Assembly (NCBI GenBank): GCA_036558005.1
Contig: DATBGO010000335.1
Location: 1-64,000 of the forward strand
Source: DATBGO01 sp036558005
GTDB lineage: Bacteria > Actinomycetota > Actinomycetes > Streptosporangiales > Streptosporangiaceae
Direction: 5' to 3'
DNA: 64,000 bases
Shown here: positions 26,591 through 35,642 of the stretch, in pieces
Layout of the letters: each line of letters opens with the position of its first letter
How positions within the stretch are numbered: the stretch's first letter is position 1
The notes under the pieces: generated by a model
What the model was told of the DNA's origin: nothing
The model's database searches: none
What the model saw: only the letters and a program-made list of their open reading frames with translations
Program-made: the position numbers and the translations under genes

Positions 26591-28403
26591 AGTGTTCTCC
26601 CAGCTCTCCAGCCCGGCCGTGAACGGGCGGGGCGAGGCCATTACGGTGGGGTCGAGCTGCGCTCGCTCCTGCGTGGCCGGAGCGGGCAGCCCGCTCTGGG
26701 GACAGCTCAAGGACGCTTCCCGCCCTTATCCGCACTCCGTAGGTGTCCCACGCGGCTTCTTCGCCGACGTAGCCGTCGATGACGTCGTCGAGCACGTCCT
26801 GCGGGGCGCGCTCCAGCGGATCGCCGTAACCCGCGCCGCCGCCGCTGAGGTTCACGAACCTGTCGCCGATGCTCAGCGGCGCGCGCTGCATCCGCAGGCG
26901 GCGCTCTCGTGCGGTCCCCGGATAGATGACGAATCCGTTGGTGGCGCCGCTGTGCCCGCCGGCCAGGCCGCGGGTGGCGGTCAGCGTCTTCTTCTTCATC
27001 GAGAGGATCTCGCCGGGACGGCTGGCCTGGACGACGCGCCGGATGCCCAGCCCGCCGCGGTACTGGCCGGGCCCGCCAGAGTCGGTGCGGAGCTCCAGGC
27101 TCTCGTGGAACAGGCCAGCCTTCTGTTCGAGCACCTCCACCGGGGTGTTGCGGCCGACGGTCTCGCACGGGTTCTGCTGGGCGGAAGCCCCGTCATGGAA
27201 CGGCGTCCCGCCCCAGCCGATGCCCTCGAGGTTGCTGATCACGAACGACTCTCCGGTCAGCGGCTCCTGCACCACGGCCATGAAGCCCGGCTCGTCCCCC
27301 GCGGTGGACGCGCCCACGTCGGGCAGTGCCTGCGCGAGCGCGTTGCGGATGACCTCCGTCGCCACCATGTGAGTCCAGAGCGTGAAGGTCGGCGCGGGGT
27401 AGACGGCATGGAAGAGGTTGCCCTCGGGGGCGATCACCTTGAGCTGCTCGAAGTGGCCCGCGTTCGCCGGGGCATCCGGAGACGTGAGCGACTTGAAGAT
27501 GTTCTTGACCATCGCCACCGTGGCGCCGAAGGGCATGTTGATCGGCCCGGGCACCTGATCCTGGGAGCCCTGGAAATCGACGATGAACTCGTCGCTGGTG
27601 ATCGTGATCGTGACGGCCACCCGGACCGGATCCTGCGACACGCCGTCGTCGTCCATGTAGTCCGACGCTGTCCAGGTGCCGCGCGGAAGCTCAGCCAGGC
27701 GCCGCTGCACCAGCCTGCGGCCGTGCGCGATGACCGCCTCGATGGCCGCTTCCACCTGGTCATGGCCGTACCTGGCGTAGATCTCCTGTACGCCCTTCTC
27801 GCCGACCCTGATCGACGAGACCTGCGCGTTCAGGTCGCCGATCACGATCTCGGGCATCCGGCTGTTGAACCGGATGAAGTCGATCCACTCGGGGTCGAAC
27901 TCGTATCCCTTCATCACCCGGGTCGCCGGGAAGACGCAGCCCTCCTGATGCAGGGACGTGGAGTCCAGGACGTAGCCGGGGTCCTTGGCGCCCAAGTCGC
28001 GCCAGTGGGCGCGGATGGCCAGGTAGGAGACCAGCCTGGGCGGCGGCCCGGGCAGGAACACCGGCGCCACCAGCACGGCGTCGTAGGTGTGCGCCGAGCT
28101 CCAGTAGGGATAGTTCAGCAGGATGACGTCGCCGGGCCGGAGATTCTGGATGCCCACGTGCCGCAGGGCGTGCTCGAGCGCCATGTCGTTGGCGCCGAGG
28201 AAGACCGCGATGCCGGTCGCCTCCGCGATGAGCTTGAGGTCCAGCGTGTAGATGGAGATGCCGAAGTCGAGGACTTCGTAGATCCCGGGATTGAACGCGG
28301 TGCGGACGAGCGTCCGCCGCATCTGCTCGGCGACGGACAGGAACCCGTGGTGTATTACCTCGAGCGTGATGCCGTCAAGCTCGGCGCGCTGCGCTTCGGG
28401 CAC
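26583..28403 (-). CDS. hyuB: Hydantoinase B / 5-oxoprolinase beta-type subunit
   Basis: HyuB-type subunits work with HyuA in ATP-dependent opening of hydantoins, 5-oxoproline or related cyclic amides, and also in acetone/acetophenone carboxylase-like enzymes. The 606-residue product has the family beginning (ITLEVIHHGFLSVAEQMRRT), GANDMALEHAL, and the PGDVILLNYPYWSSAHTYD metal-site region, then the Gly-rich C-terminal segments SGGPGQYRGGLG and NLSGGGAGYGDP. It lies 4 bp after hyuA. Confidence 0.9.
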   Translation of the reverse strand: MPEAQRAELDGITLEVIHHGFLSVAEQMRRTLVRTAFNPGIYEVLDFGISIYTLDLKLIAEATGIAVFLGANDMALEHALRHVGIQNLRPGDVILLNYPYWSSAHTYDAVLVAPVFLPGPPPRLVSYLAIRAHWRDLGAKDPGYVLDSTSLHQEGCVFPATRVMKGYEFDPEWIDFIRFNSRMPEIVIGDLNAQVSSIRVGEKGVQEIYARYGHDQVEAAIEAVIAHGRRLVQRRLAELPRGTWTASDYMDDDGVSQDPVRVAVTITITSDEFIVDFQGSQDQVPGPINMPFGATVAMVKNIFKSLTSPDAPANAGHFEQLKVIAPEGNLFHAVYPAPTFTLWTHMVATEVIRNALAQALPDVGASTAGDEPGFMAVVQEPLTGESFVISNLEGIGWGGTPFHDGASAQQNPCETVGRNTPVEVLEQKAGLFHESLELRTDSGGPGQYRGGLGIRRVVQASRPGEILSMKKKTLTATRGLAGGHSGATNGFVIYPGTARERRLRMQRAPLSIGDRFVNLSGGGAGYGDPLERAPQDVLDDVIDGYVGEEAAWDTYGVRIRAGSVLELSPERAARSGHAGASAARPHRNGLAPPVHGRAGELGEHYE

Positions 28404-28407
28404 GCTG

Positions 28408-30483
28408 TCAGTCCTCCCTCTGCGTGATCACCAGGTGACCGGCTTCGTTGATCTTGACGACCTGGTCGGAGCCCACGATCGTGGTCGCGGTGTCCTCGAG
28501 GATCACCGCCGGGCCGTCGATGCTGGCGCCGGCCGGCAGCCGGTCGCGGGTGTAGAAGCCGTGCTCGCACGACATCTCGCGGACGCAGTCGTAGGCGTCA
28601 GCGGCGAAGTCCGGCCGGGGCCGGCCGGCGTCCCCGTCGTCGCCGGGGCCCGTGACCTGCAGTGGCTTGCGGCCCGAGCCGGTCGCGTGCACCCGCAGCG
28701 TGACGACCTCGGCCTGGCCCGACATGACGTGCCCGTAGTGATTCAGGTGCGCGTCGTCTAGGAGCACCCGGATCTGCGGCACGCTGGCCCCGGCGGGCAC
28801 CGGGATGGTCAGGGTGTGCTCCTGGCGCCGGTAGCGGAGGTCGGCCAGCCGGGTGATCCCGATCTCCTCGTCGGGGACGCCCTGGGCCTGCAGCGTCCGC
28901 GTCGCGGTGTCCTCGAGCTCGGCGAAGACCGGATCGAGCTCGGCCCACATGACCTCGTCGAGCGGGCGGACCACGGTCTGCGAGGCGTCGTGCTGCAGGT
29001 CGGATACGAGCATTCCCCAGGCGGACAGCGCACCCGCGGCGGCCGGGACGATGACGCCGCGCAGCTTCATCTCTCGCATGATCATCGGGCCGAGCATCGG
29101 ACCGAACCCGCCGAACGCGACGAGGTGGAAGTCCCTGGGGTCAAGGCCGCGCTCGATCGTGATCTCGCGCAGCGCGCCGACGGTGCGGCTGACCGCGACC
29201 TTGAAGATGCCGGCCGCGGCCTGGTCGACCCGCAGGCCCAGCTGGCCGGCCAGGTTGCCGGTCAGCGCCTCGCGGGCCGCGGGCACCGAGATCTGCATCC
29301 GGCCGGCCAGGAAGGTCTGCGGCTTCAGGTATCCCAGCGCCGCGGCGGCGTCGGTGAGGGTCGCGTCGGACCCGCCGCGCAGGTAGCAGCTCGGCCCGGG
29401 CACGGCGCCCGCGCTTTCCGGCCCCACCTTGAGGAAGCCGTCGTCCACGTGCGCGATGGAGCCGCCGCCCGCGCCGATCGTGCGCAGGTCGAAGACGGGC
29501 CCGAGCATGGGCATGTGCTCGAGCTTCGCCTCGTAGGCCTGAGCCGGGCCCCCGGCGTGGATGACGCAGGAGTCCAGGCTGGTGCCGCCGACGTCAAAGG
29601 AGATCAGGTGCCCCTGGCCGGACTGCGCGGCGATGTACGACGTCGCGGCGATGCCCCCGGCGGGGCCGGAGAACAGGCTGGCCAGCGGCGCCTCCCGGGC
29701 GAACGACGCGCTCATCGCGCCGCCGGAGGAACGCATCACCCAGAACGAGCCGCGGAACCCCCGCCGCCGCAGGTCGGACTCGAGTTTCTCGAGGTACCTG
29801 TCGATCAGCGGCCTGATGTAGGCGGCGATGACGGTGGAACTGGTGCGCTCGTACTCCCGGTACTCCCTGGCGACGTCGACGGACAGCGTCACGGGTACCT
29901 GCGGGAACTCGTCCTTGATGATCTCCCTGACCCGCAGCTCGTGCCCCGGGTTGGCGTAGGAGTGCAGGAAGCACACCGCCAGCGAGTCGAGCCCGCAGCC
30001 GGTCACCAGGTACTGGGCCGCCTGCCTGGCACCGGTCTCGTCCAGGGCCACGGCGACCGCGCCCCTGGCGTCCATCCGGCCGGTCACCGTGGCGATGTGC
30101 CTGCGCGGGATCAGCGGCCGCGGCCGCACGCCCTGCAGGTCGTACATCTGGCGCTCGGGCACGTCACCCCGGCCGATCTCGAGCACGTCGCGGAAACCCG
30201 CGTTGGTGATCAGGCCGGTCGCCGCCCCGCGCCGCTGCAGCACGGCGTTGAGCCCCAGGGTGGTCCCGTGGATGAACTGGGTGACCTCGCCCAGCGGCAC
30301 GGGCAGCCCGAGCACGGCCTCCACCACTCCCGCGGCCGGGTCCTGCGGCGTGTTCGAGGTCTTGTGCACCCGCACCTGGCCGGTGGATTCGTCCAGCGCC
30401 ACCGCGTCGACGAAGGTCCCGCCGATGTCGACCGCTATCCGGTACGGGCCGGCTCCGAATGCGGCGGTCGCGTTTACCGACAC
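28408..30483 (-). CDS. hyuA: Hydantoinase A / 5-oxoprolinase alpha-type subunit
   Basis: The ATP-binding subunit. From GTG 30483 it has 691 residues, with the actin/HSP70-fold phosphate motif VDIGGTFVDA (about 18-27), HGTTLGLNAVLQRRGA, and the second nucleotide motif SFDVGGTSLD followed by GAGGGSIAHVD. These are HyuA/OXPase signatures. It phosphorylates the cyclic amide before ring opening by HyuB. The start overlaps the amidohydrolase stop by 10 bp. The same frame stays open far upstream, but that extension is antisense-like and runs over the amidohydrolase gene in another frame, so I discard it. Confidence 0.93.
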   Translation of the reverse strand: MSVNATAAFGAGPYRIAVDIGGTFVDAVALDESTGQVRVHKTSNTPQDPAAGVVEAVLGLPVPLGEVTQFIHGTTLGLNAVLQRRGAATGLITNAGFRDVLEIGRGDVPERQMYDLQGVRPRPLIPRRHIATVTGRMDARGAVAVALDETGARQAAQYLVTGCGLDSLAVCFLHSYANPGHELRVREIIKDEFPQVPVTLSVDVAREYREYERTSSTVIAAYIRPLIDRYLEKLESDLRRRGFRGSFWVMRSSGGAMSASFAREAPLASLFSGPAGGIAATSYIAAQSGQGHLISFDVGGTSLDSCVIHAGGPAQAYEAKLEHMPMLGPVFDLRTIGAGGGSIAHVDDGFLKVGPESAGAVPGPSCYLRGGSDATLTDAAAALGYLKPQTFLAGRMQISVPAAREALTGNLAGQLGLRVDQAAAGIFKVAVSRTVGALREITIERGLDPRDFHLVAFGGFGPMLGPMIMREMKLRGVIVPAAAGALSAWGMLVSDLQHDASQTVVRPLDEVMWAELDPVFAELEDTATRTLQAQGVPDEEIGITRLADLRYRRQEHTLTIPVPAGASVPQIRVLLDDAHLNHYGHVMSGQAEVVTLRVHATGSGRKPLQVTGPGDDGDAGRPRPDFAADAYDCVREMSCEHGFYTRDRLPAGASIDGPAVILEDTATTIVGSDQVVKINEAGHLVITQRED

Positions 30484-31655
30484 TTGGCAACCCTTCCTCG
30501 CGCCATCACGAACGTCGGCTGTCCCAGCAGCCGCAGGTCGGCGGTCGGATCGCCGGCCACGGCGATCAGGTCGGCGGCCAGGCCGGCCTCGACCACGCCG
30601 GTCACGTCCGCAAGGCCGCACAGCCTCGCGGCGTTGACGGTCGCGGCCTGGATGACGCCGAGCGGGGACAGCCCGGCCTGCGCCATCAGCGACATCTCGC
30701 GCGCCACGACCGTGGAGCCGCCGCCGATGGGCGCACCCGGCGGGAAGTCCGTCCCGTTGACGAGGGTGACGCCGGCCTCGACGGCGTAGCGGATGCTCTG
30801 CATGTGCCGGCCGGCTATCTGCGCGGACTTCTCGATCGATGCCGAAGGGAACCTGTTGGCCCGCTTGAAGTCCGGGCTGTGCGTGACGCACAAGGTCGGC
30901 GTGATGAACGCGCCGTGCCCGGCGACCAGCCCGGCCGTCGGGGCGTCCAGCAGGTACACGTGCTCGAAGCTCCGGACACCCTGGGCCAGCGCCATCTGGA
31001 TGGCCCTGGGCGCGCCCGAGTGGGCGACCACGTACTTGCCGTACCGCTGCGCTGCCCGGACCGCTCCCCGCATCTCCTGCGCTGTCATCTCGCTGGCGTC
31101 CAGGTCCTCTTCGTCGGATCTGGCCAGCCCGCCGGAGATGAAGATCTTTACGTGGTCCGCGCCCGCCTCCAGCTGCTCGGCGGCACGGTCGAAGAACGCG
31201 GCTTCCCCTTCGGCGTAGACGCAGCCGGTGCCCTTGCCGTGCCCGTCCGGCGTGGAGACCGCCCGCCCGGCCCCGACGATCCGCGGGCCAGCGAACCACT
31301 CGTGCCGCATGGCATCGCGCAGGATCAGGTCCACCGCGTGCTGCTCGTGCACGCACCTGACCGTGGTCACTCCCGCGGCGAGCGCGTCCTTCGCGCGCTG
31401 CGCCGCACGGAACGCGGTCAGGGCGGGGTTCTCCTGCTCGTCGGTCTCCGACAGCGGGAACACGATGGACAGGTGGGTGTGGCAGCTGATCAGCCCCGGC
31501 ATCAGCGTCGCCCCGGCCAGTTCGATGACGTCCGCGCCGTCCGGCGGGTCGCCGCGGCGGACTTCCCCGATCGACGCCCCTTCGACGCTGACACTCACCC
31601 CGGCCCGGCCGGCGCCGGTCCTGACATCCAGAAGGGTGCAGTCGGTCAGCCACAT
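30474..31655 (-). CDS. Amidohydrolase family protein (imidazolonepropionase/prolidase-like)
   Basis: A metal-dependent amidohydrolase of about 393 residues. The metal ligands can be read as HTH in LISCHTHLS, a lysine in HVKIFISGG, histidines in YVVAHSG and FEHVYLLD, and an Asp in NGTDFPPG. This layout resembles the prolidase/Xaa-Pro and imidazolonepropionase branch that hydrolyses cyclic or peptide-like amides. I start it at ATG 31655 because GGAG sits 7 nt upstream. It is the first gene of the leftward catabolic operon, followed by hyuA. Confidence 0.9.
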   Translation of the reverse strand: MWLTDCTLLDVRTGAGRAGVSVSVEGASIGEVRRGDPPDGADVIELAGATLMPGLISCHTHLSIVFPLSETDEQENPALTAFRAAQRAKDALAAGVTTVRCVHEQHAVDLILRDAMRHEWFAGPRIVGAGRAVSTPDGHGKGTGCVYAEGEAAFFDRAAEQLEAGADHVKIFISGGLARSDEEDLDASEMTAQEMRGAVRAAQRYGKYVVAHSGAPRAIQMALAQGVRSFEHVYLLDAPTAGLVAGHGAFITPTLCVTHSPDFKRANRFPSASIEKSAQIAGRHMQSIRYAVEAGVTLVNGTDFPPGAPIGGGSTVVAREMSLMAQAGLSPLGVIQAATVNAARLCGLADVTGVVEAGLAADLIAVAGDPTADLRLLGQPTFVMARGRVAKCR

Positions 31656-31860
31656 ACCGCGACTCCATGGCAAGATCGGTTACGCCGGCCTTCGCGACGG
31701 CGCCACCCCGTGGTGCGGTCTCGATGAGTGCGGCCCCGGACAACTCGGATGGTATGAGCCGGGGTATTCGCAGCGCCCCGTTCAGGTTGTAAAGACAATT
31801 CGGCGCTCTGCATACACATTGCGCCTGGCATGCCCGCTACCTGCGGTAGATGCTCGGGCC
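31656..31860. promoter_or_regulatory. Divergent promoter region of the catabolic island
   Basis: About 205 bp separates the leftward amidohydrolase operon from the rightward decarboxylase operon. The centre (31780-31820) is locally AT-rich and holds TTGT-aaag-ACAA and a weak TTGTAA/CATACA pair on the plus strand with 18-nt spacing. This is the natural place for PucR binding, but no site can be defined from one copy. Confidence 0.45.
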
Positions 31861-33351
31861 ATGGCGAGCAGGCAGTGTCCGCTGGCCGCGGCAGGGGCCG
31901 CCGGCCAGCCGGCCTCCGGCTACGCGAACGCGCGTGACGAACTCGAGCGCCGGCGCACGCGCACTGACGAGCTCTACGTCAGCGGCACCGCAGACCTGCT
32001 CATCGAGCGGTGCCGGGCCTCCGGCCTGGTCGAGCGGTTCGGATCGCCGCTGTTCGTGGTGAGCGAGACCACGCTGCGGCAGAACTACCGGCGTTTCCGG
32101 TCAGCCTTCGGCAGTCAGTGGCCGGGCACGGTCAGGGTGTTCTACGCGATCAAGTCCAACAACAACCTGGCCGTGCGCGCGATTCTCAGCGACGAGGGCG
32201 CGGCGGGGGAGTGCTTCGGCGCCGCGGAGCTGATGGCCACGCTGGCGGGCGGGACCGACCCGGCCCAGGTCGCCGTCAACGGCAGCAACAAGACAGCGCA
32301 GGACCTCGCGCTGGCGGTCGAGCACGGCGTGGTCGTCAACATCGACGCGGAGGACGAGTGCCAGCGGCTCGCCGCGGCCGCCCGCGCGGCCGGCCGCCGG
32401 GTCCGGGTCAACCTGCGGCTCAAGGTGGCGCCGCCGCAGCTCGACGAGCTGGCCAGCGACAGCTACCGGCTGGCACCAGGCGAGCTACGGCAGGACGTGC
32501 TGCGGGAGAAGTGGGGGTTCTCGGCAGAGGCCGCCCAGCCGCTGATCCGGGAGATCCTGGCCGCCCCCGAGCTTGCGCTGCTCGGCTATCACCTGCACAT
32601 ACCGAGGGCGTGCCAGGAGCCTGAACTGCACTCATCCTGCGGGCGGGTCCTGGTCCAGGCCGTCGCCGGGCTGGCCAGGCAGACCGGGTTCGTGCCGTCG
32701 GTGCTCGACGTCGGCGGCGGCTGGGCGCGCGAGCGAGACCCCGAGTCCAGGTCGCTGGCCGCCAACCCGTTCACGGTCGAGGACTACGCCGCCCAGATGT
32801 GCCAGGCGATGCTCGACGAGCTGAGCGCCGCGTCGCTGCCGGTCCCGGAGCTATGGGTCGAGCCGGGCCGCTACCTGGTCGGCAACGCGGCGGTCCTGCT
32901 GGCGACCGTCGGGGCTGTCAAGCGGGATGCCGGGCACACCTGGGTCAACGTTGACGCGAGCACGAACCTGTTCGCCCGGATGGATTCGCGCGGCTGCCGG
33001 CATGTGGTGCTGCCGGCCGCCGGGATGGACCGGCCGTTCGCCGAAGAGGTGCGCGTGGTGGGCCCGGTGTGCGTGGAGTCCCTGCTGGCGGGCGGGCGCC
33101 AGATGCCGCGGCTGGGCCGGGGAGAGGTGGTCGTCGTCCTCGACGCCGGCATGTACGCGGAGTCCGCGGCCAGTCAGTTCAACGGGATGCCCAGGCCAGC
33201 CACGGTGCTGGTCCGCGGCGACCGGGCCGACGTCATCCGCAGGAGGGAGACCTTCGCCGACGTGTTCCGCGCCAACCGGATCCCTGACCGGCTGGCGCGG
33301 AGCGCGGGCCCGCGGCACCTGCTCAGCCAGCTGGTCCCTGATGGCGGCTGA
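31861..33351 (+). CDS. PLP-dependent group IV decarboxylase (LysA-like)
   Basis: The 496-residue product has the alanine-racemase/ornithine-DAP decarboxylase fold: FYAIKSNNN with the PLP lysine Lys98, VNGSNKT, a Gly-rich phosphate loop LDVGGGW, and EPGRYLVG. Two features depart from diaminopimelate decarboxylase. The HxGS segment reads YHLHIPRA, and the C-terminal C-x-S-x-D motif is GPVCVESLLAG with the catalytic Cys kept but no following Asp. Therefore the substrate is probably not meso-DAP. It opens the rightward operon and overlaps the next gene by 11 bp. Confidence 0.85.
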   Translation: MASRQCPLAAAGAAGQPASGYANARDELERRRTRTDELYVSGTADLLIERCRASGLVERFGSPLFVVSETTLRQNYRRFRSAFGSQWPGTVRVFYAIKSNNNLAVRAILSDEGAAGECFGAAELMATLAGGTDPAQVAVNGSNKTAQDLALAVEHGVVVNIDAEDECQRLAAAARAAGRRVRVNLRLKVAPPQLDELASDSYRLAPGELRQDVLREKWGFSAEAAQPLIREILAAPELALLGYHLHIPRACQEPELHSSCGRVLVQAVAGLARQTGFVPSVLDVGGGWARERDPESRSLAANPFTVEDYAAQMCQAMLDELSAASLPVPELWVEPGRYLVGNAAVLLATVGAVKRDAGHTWVNVDASTNLFARMDSRGCRHVVLPAAGMDRPFAEEVRVVGPVCVESLLAGGRQMPRLGRGEVVVVLDAGMYAESAASQFNGMPRPATVLVRGDRADVIRRRETFADVFRANRIPDRLARSAGPRHLLSQLVPDGG

Positions 33352-34183
33352 GACCTGGCCCGGCCGCCGGCCCGGCGGGCCCGCCCTGGTCTCGGCGCTC
33401 GGGCTGGTCCGCCGCGGGCGGCTCTGGGAACTGAGCCACGAGCTCTTCGAGGGCATGCCGTCTCACCCCAACCACCCGCCGTTCAGCATGAAGATCGTCC
33501 AGCGGCACGGGGACAGGCTCAGGGACGGCGGCTACAGCGCCGCGAACGAGCTGATCACGATGAGCGGGCACCACGGCACCCACATCGACGCGCTCGGCCA
33601 CGTATCAGTCAACGGGCTGCTGTACGGCGACGTCCGGGTCGCGGACGTCCAGGCCGGGACGGGCGGGCTGACCGCGCGGCACGTCGCCGAGCTTCCCCCG
33701 TTCATCGGCCGGGCCGTCGTCGCCGACGTGCCTGGCAGCCAGGGACGCGACCAGCTTGATCCGGGCGAGGAGATATCGGTCGCCGACCTCGAGCACGCGC
33801 TCGCCGGGCACGGCGCGAGCGTCGAGCCCGGCGACGCGGTGCTCATCCGCACCGGATGGGGCGCCAGGTGGCCGGACCAGGAGCGGTTCTTCCCGGCCGG
33901 CGGCGACCAGCCTGGCCCCGGCGAGGCGGCCGCCCGGTGGCTGGCCGGGCAGCAGGTCAGCGCTGTCGGCAGCGACACGATGGCGTTCGAGTGCGCGCTC
34001 GCCGCGCGGAACGCGATGCCGGCGCACCGGCTGCTGCTGCGCGAGGCCGGCATCCCGATCCTGGAGAAGCTGCGGCTGGACGACATCGCCGCGGCCGGCG
34101 TAACGGTGTGCGTCCTGATCGTCGCGCCGCTGCTACTGCGCGGCGCCACCGGTTCCCCGGTGCGCGCTGTCGCGCTCGACTGA
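33341..34183 (+). CDS. Cyclase-family metal hydrolase (kynurenine formamidase-like)
   Basis: The 280-residue product carries the cyclase signature HHGTHIDALGH (77-87), which binds the metal ion in kynurenine formamidase and isatin hydrolase. A DVP segment (VVADVPGSQGRD) and GSDTMAFE are also conserved positions. Such enzymes hydrolyse N-formyl or cyclic amides. The ATG at 33341 lies inside the end of the decarboxylase gene and the stop is 2 bp before the next gene, so it is translationally linked to both. A substrate in this island could be an N-acyl or lactam intermediate. Confidence 0.88.
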   Translation: MAAETWPGRRPGGPALVSALGLVRRGRLWELSHELFEGMPSHPNHPPFSMKIVQRHGDRLRDGGYSAANELITMSGHHGTHIDALGHVSVNGLLYGDVRVADVQAGTGGLTARHVAELPPFIGRAVVADVPGSQGRDQLDPGEEISVADLEHALAGHGASVEPGDAVLIRTGWGARWPDQERFFPAGGDQPGPGEAAARWLAGQQVSAVGSDTMAFECALAARNAMPAHRLLLREAGIPILEKLRLDDIAAAGVTVCVLIVAPLLLRGATGSPVRAVALD

Positions 34184-34185
34184 CC

Positions 34186-35307
34186 GTGCACACGACAGAC
34201 GCGCTGATCATCGGCGGCGGCCTGGCCGGCTGCGCGACAGCCTGTCACCTGGCGGCGGACGGAGTCGAGACCACCCTGGTGGAGCGGGGCGGGCTCAACC
34301 GGGCCGCGTCGGGCACCAACGCCGGGAGCCTGCACTTCCAGCTGCGCCGGCACGACCAGCTCTGGCCGGCCCGGGGCCAGCTGATCCGCGGCGGGCTCGC
34401 CGAGTGGCGGGCCATCGAGGCGGAGTTCGGGGCCGGCATCGGCATCCGCCGCGGCGGCGGCCTGATGGTGGCCGAGACAGCAGCCGAGCTCGCGCGGCTG
34501 CGAGCCAAGATTGAACCCGAGCGCGAGCTGGGCCTGACATCCCAGATCGTCGGCGGCCGCGAGCTGGCTGAGCTGGCTCCCGCTCTCGCCAGGGACCTGG
34601 CGGGCGCTGCCTACTGCCCGGAGGAGGGACTGGTGAACCCCCTCCTGGCAACCGGCGCGTTCGCGTCGGCGGCGGCCGGCCACGGAGCGGACATCAGGAC
34701 CGGGTGCGAGGTCCGCGCGGTCGACGTGCTGGACCGCGGCGGGTTCGTCGTCCACACCAGCGACGGCCCGGTCCGCGCCGCCCGGGTGGTCAACGCCGCC
34801 GGCGCCTGGGCCGGCCGGGTCGGAAGGCTCGCCCGGGCGCCGCTGCCGCTGACCGGCCGGGTGCAGATGGTCTCGGCGACGGCGCGGGAACCTCCGGTGC
34901 TGACCCAGCTGGTGCAGCACGCCGCCCGGGCCCTGACCCTGAAGCAGACCATGGACGGCACCTTCCTCATCGGCGGCGGCTGGGCAGGCGCCGTGCGCCA
35001 GGGCGGGCCGCGGACCCGCTGGCAGAGCCTGGCCGGCAACGCGTTCCTGGCCTGCCGGGTGGTGCCCGGGCTCCGCACGGCCACGCTGCTGCGCAGCTGG
35101 ACGGGCACGATCGCGGTACTGCCCGACCGGCTGCCGGCCGCTGGCGAGTCCGGCCGGCGCCGGGGCTGGTTCTCCCTGGTCGTGCCCAGGGGGGCGGCCG
35201 GATACACGGTCACGCCGTACCTGGCGCGCCTGCTGGCCGGCGACATGGCCACGGGCAGCTCGGCGATGCCGGACGCGTTCAGCCCGGACCGGTGGTGCTG
35301 CGATTGA
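34186..35307 (+). CDS. FAD-dependent amine oxidoreductase, DAO family (HcnC/OoxB-like subunit)
   Basis: A 373-residue D-amino-acid-oxidase-fold subunit. The dinucleotide motif IIGGGLAGCATA is at the N terminus (start GTG 34186), with a typical YCPEEGLVNPL and a C-terminal PRGAAGYTVTPYLARLLAG FAD segment. With the two following genes it forms the three-part dye-linked dehydrogenase arrangement known from hydrogen cyanide synthase, opine/octopine oxidase and D-hydroxyproline dehydrogenase: DAO subunit, small [2Fe-2S] subunit and FAD/NAD-type subunit. The electron acceptor is probably the quinone pool. Confidence 0.88.
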   Translation: MHTTDALIIGGGLAGCATACHLAADGVETTLVERGGLNRAASGTNAGSLHFQLRRHDQLWPARGQLIRGGLAEWRAIEAEFGAGIGIRRGGGLMVAETAAELARLRAKIEPERELGLTSQIVGGRELAELAPALARDLAGAAYCPEEGLVNPLLATGAFASAAAGHGADIRTGCEVRAVDVLDRGGFVVHTSDGPVRAARVVNAAGAWAGRVGRLARAPLPLTGRVQMVSATAREPPVLTQLVQHAARALTLKQTMDGTFLIGGGWAGAVRQGGPRTRWQSLAGNAFLACRVVPGLRTATLLRSWTGTIAVLPDRLPAAGESGRRRGWFSLVVPRGAAGYTVTPYLARLLAGDMATGSSAMPDAFSPDRWCCD

Positions 35308-35642
35308 GCGAGCGACCGCGCCCGCGGAGGCGCTCAGCCAGGCGCCCGGCGCGGGACAGCGCCCCGGCTCCCGGTGATCGCCTGACGTTCACCTTCAACG
35401 GCGCCCCGTTCCGCGCGACGCCGGGCGAATCGGTCGCGGCCGCGCTGGCGTCGTCCGGGGTCAGGGCGCTGCGGCAGACCTGGCGAACCGGGGAGCCCAG
35501 GGGCGCCTACTGCGGCATCGGCCTGTGCTTCGACTGCGTCGTGACCGTCGACGGCCAGCCGAACGTCAGGGCGTGCATGACGCTGGCCGCGGACGGCATG
35601 AGCGTGCGGTCGCCGACGGCCCGGCCCGGCCCGGGGGCATGA
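35304..35642 (+). CDS. Small [2Fe-2S] subunit (HcnA/OoxA-like)
   Basis: The 112-residue product is a plant-type [2Fe-2S] domain of the Fer2_4 kind. Cysteines 70, 75, 78 and 91 are in AYCGIGLCFDC and VRAC, matching C-x4-C-x2-C-x12-C. The region LTFTFNGAPFRATPGESVAAAL is the usual beginning of these subunits. TTG at 35304 overlaps the previous stop (TTGA), whereas in-frame GTGs at 35292 and 35295 are alternatives; none has a clear ribosome-binding site. It links the two flavoprotein subunits encoded on either side. Confidence 0.85.
   Translation: MSERPRPRRRSARRPARDSAPAPGDRLTFTFNGAPFRATPGESVAAALASSGVRALRQTWRTGEPRGAYCGIGLCFDCVVTVDGQPNVRACMTLAADGMSVRSPTARPGPGA

Noticed and set aside
28816..30789. 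657-codon plus-strand frame opposite hyuA
   Set aside because: Mirror of a recognised gene; no family features.
30484..31743. Upstream extension of the hyuA frame to 1111 residues
   Set aside because: The extension is Arg/Gly/Pro-rich, lies over the amidohydrolase gene in another frame, and HyuA proteins begin at the DIGGTF domain.
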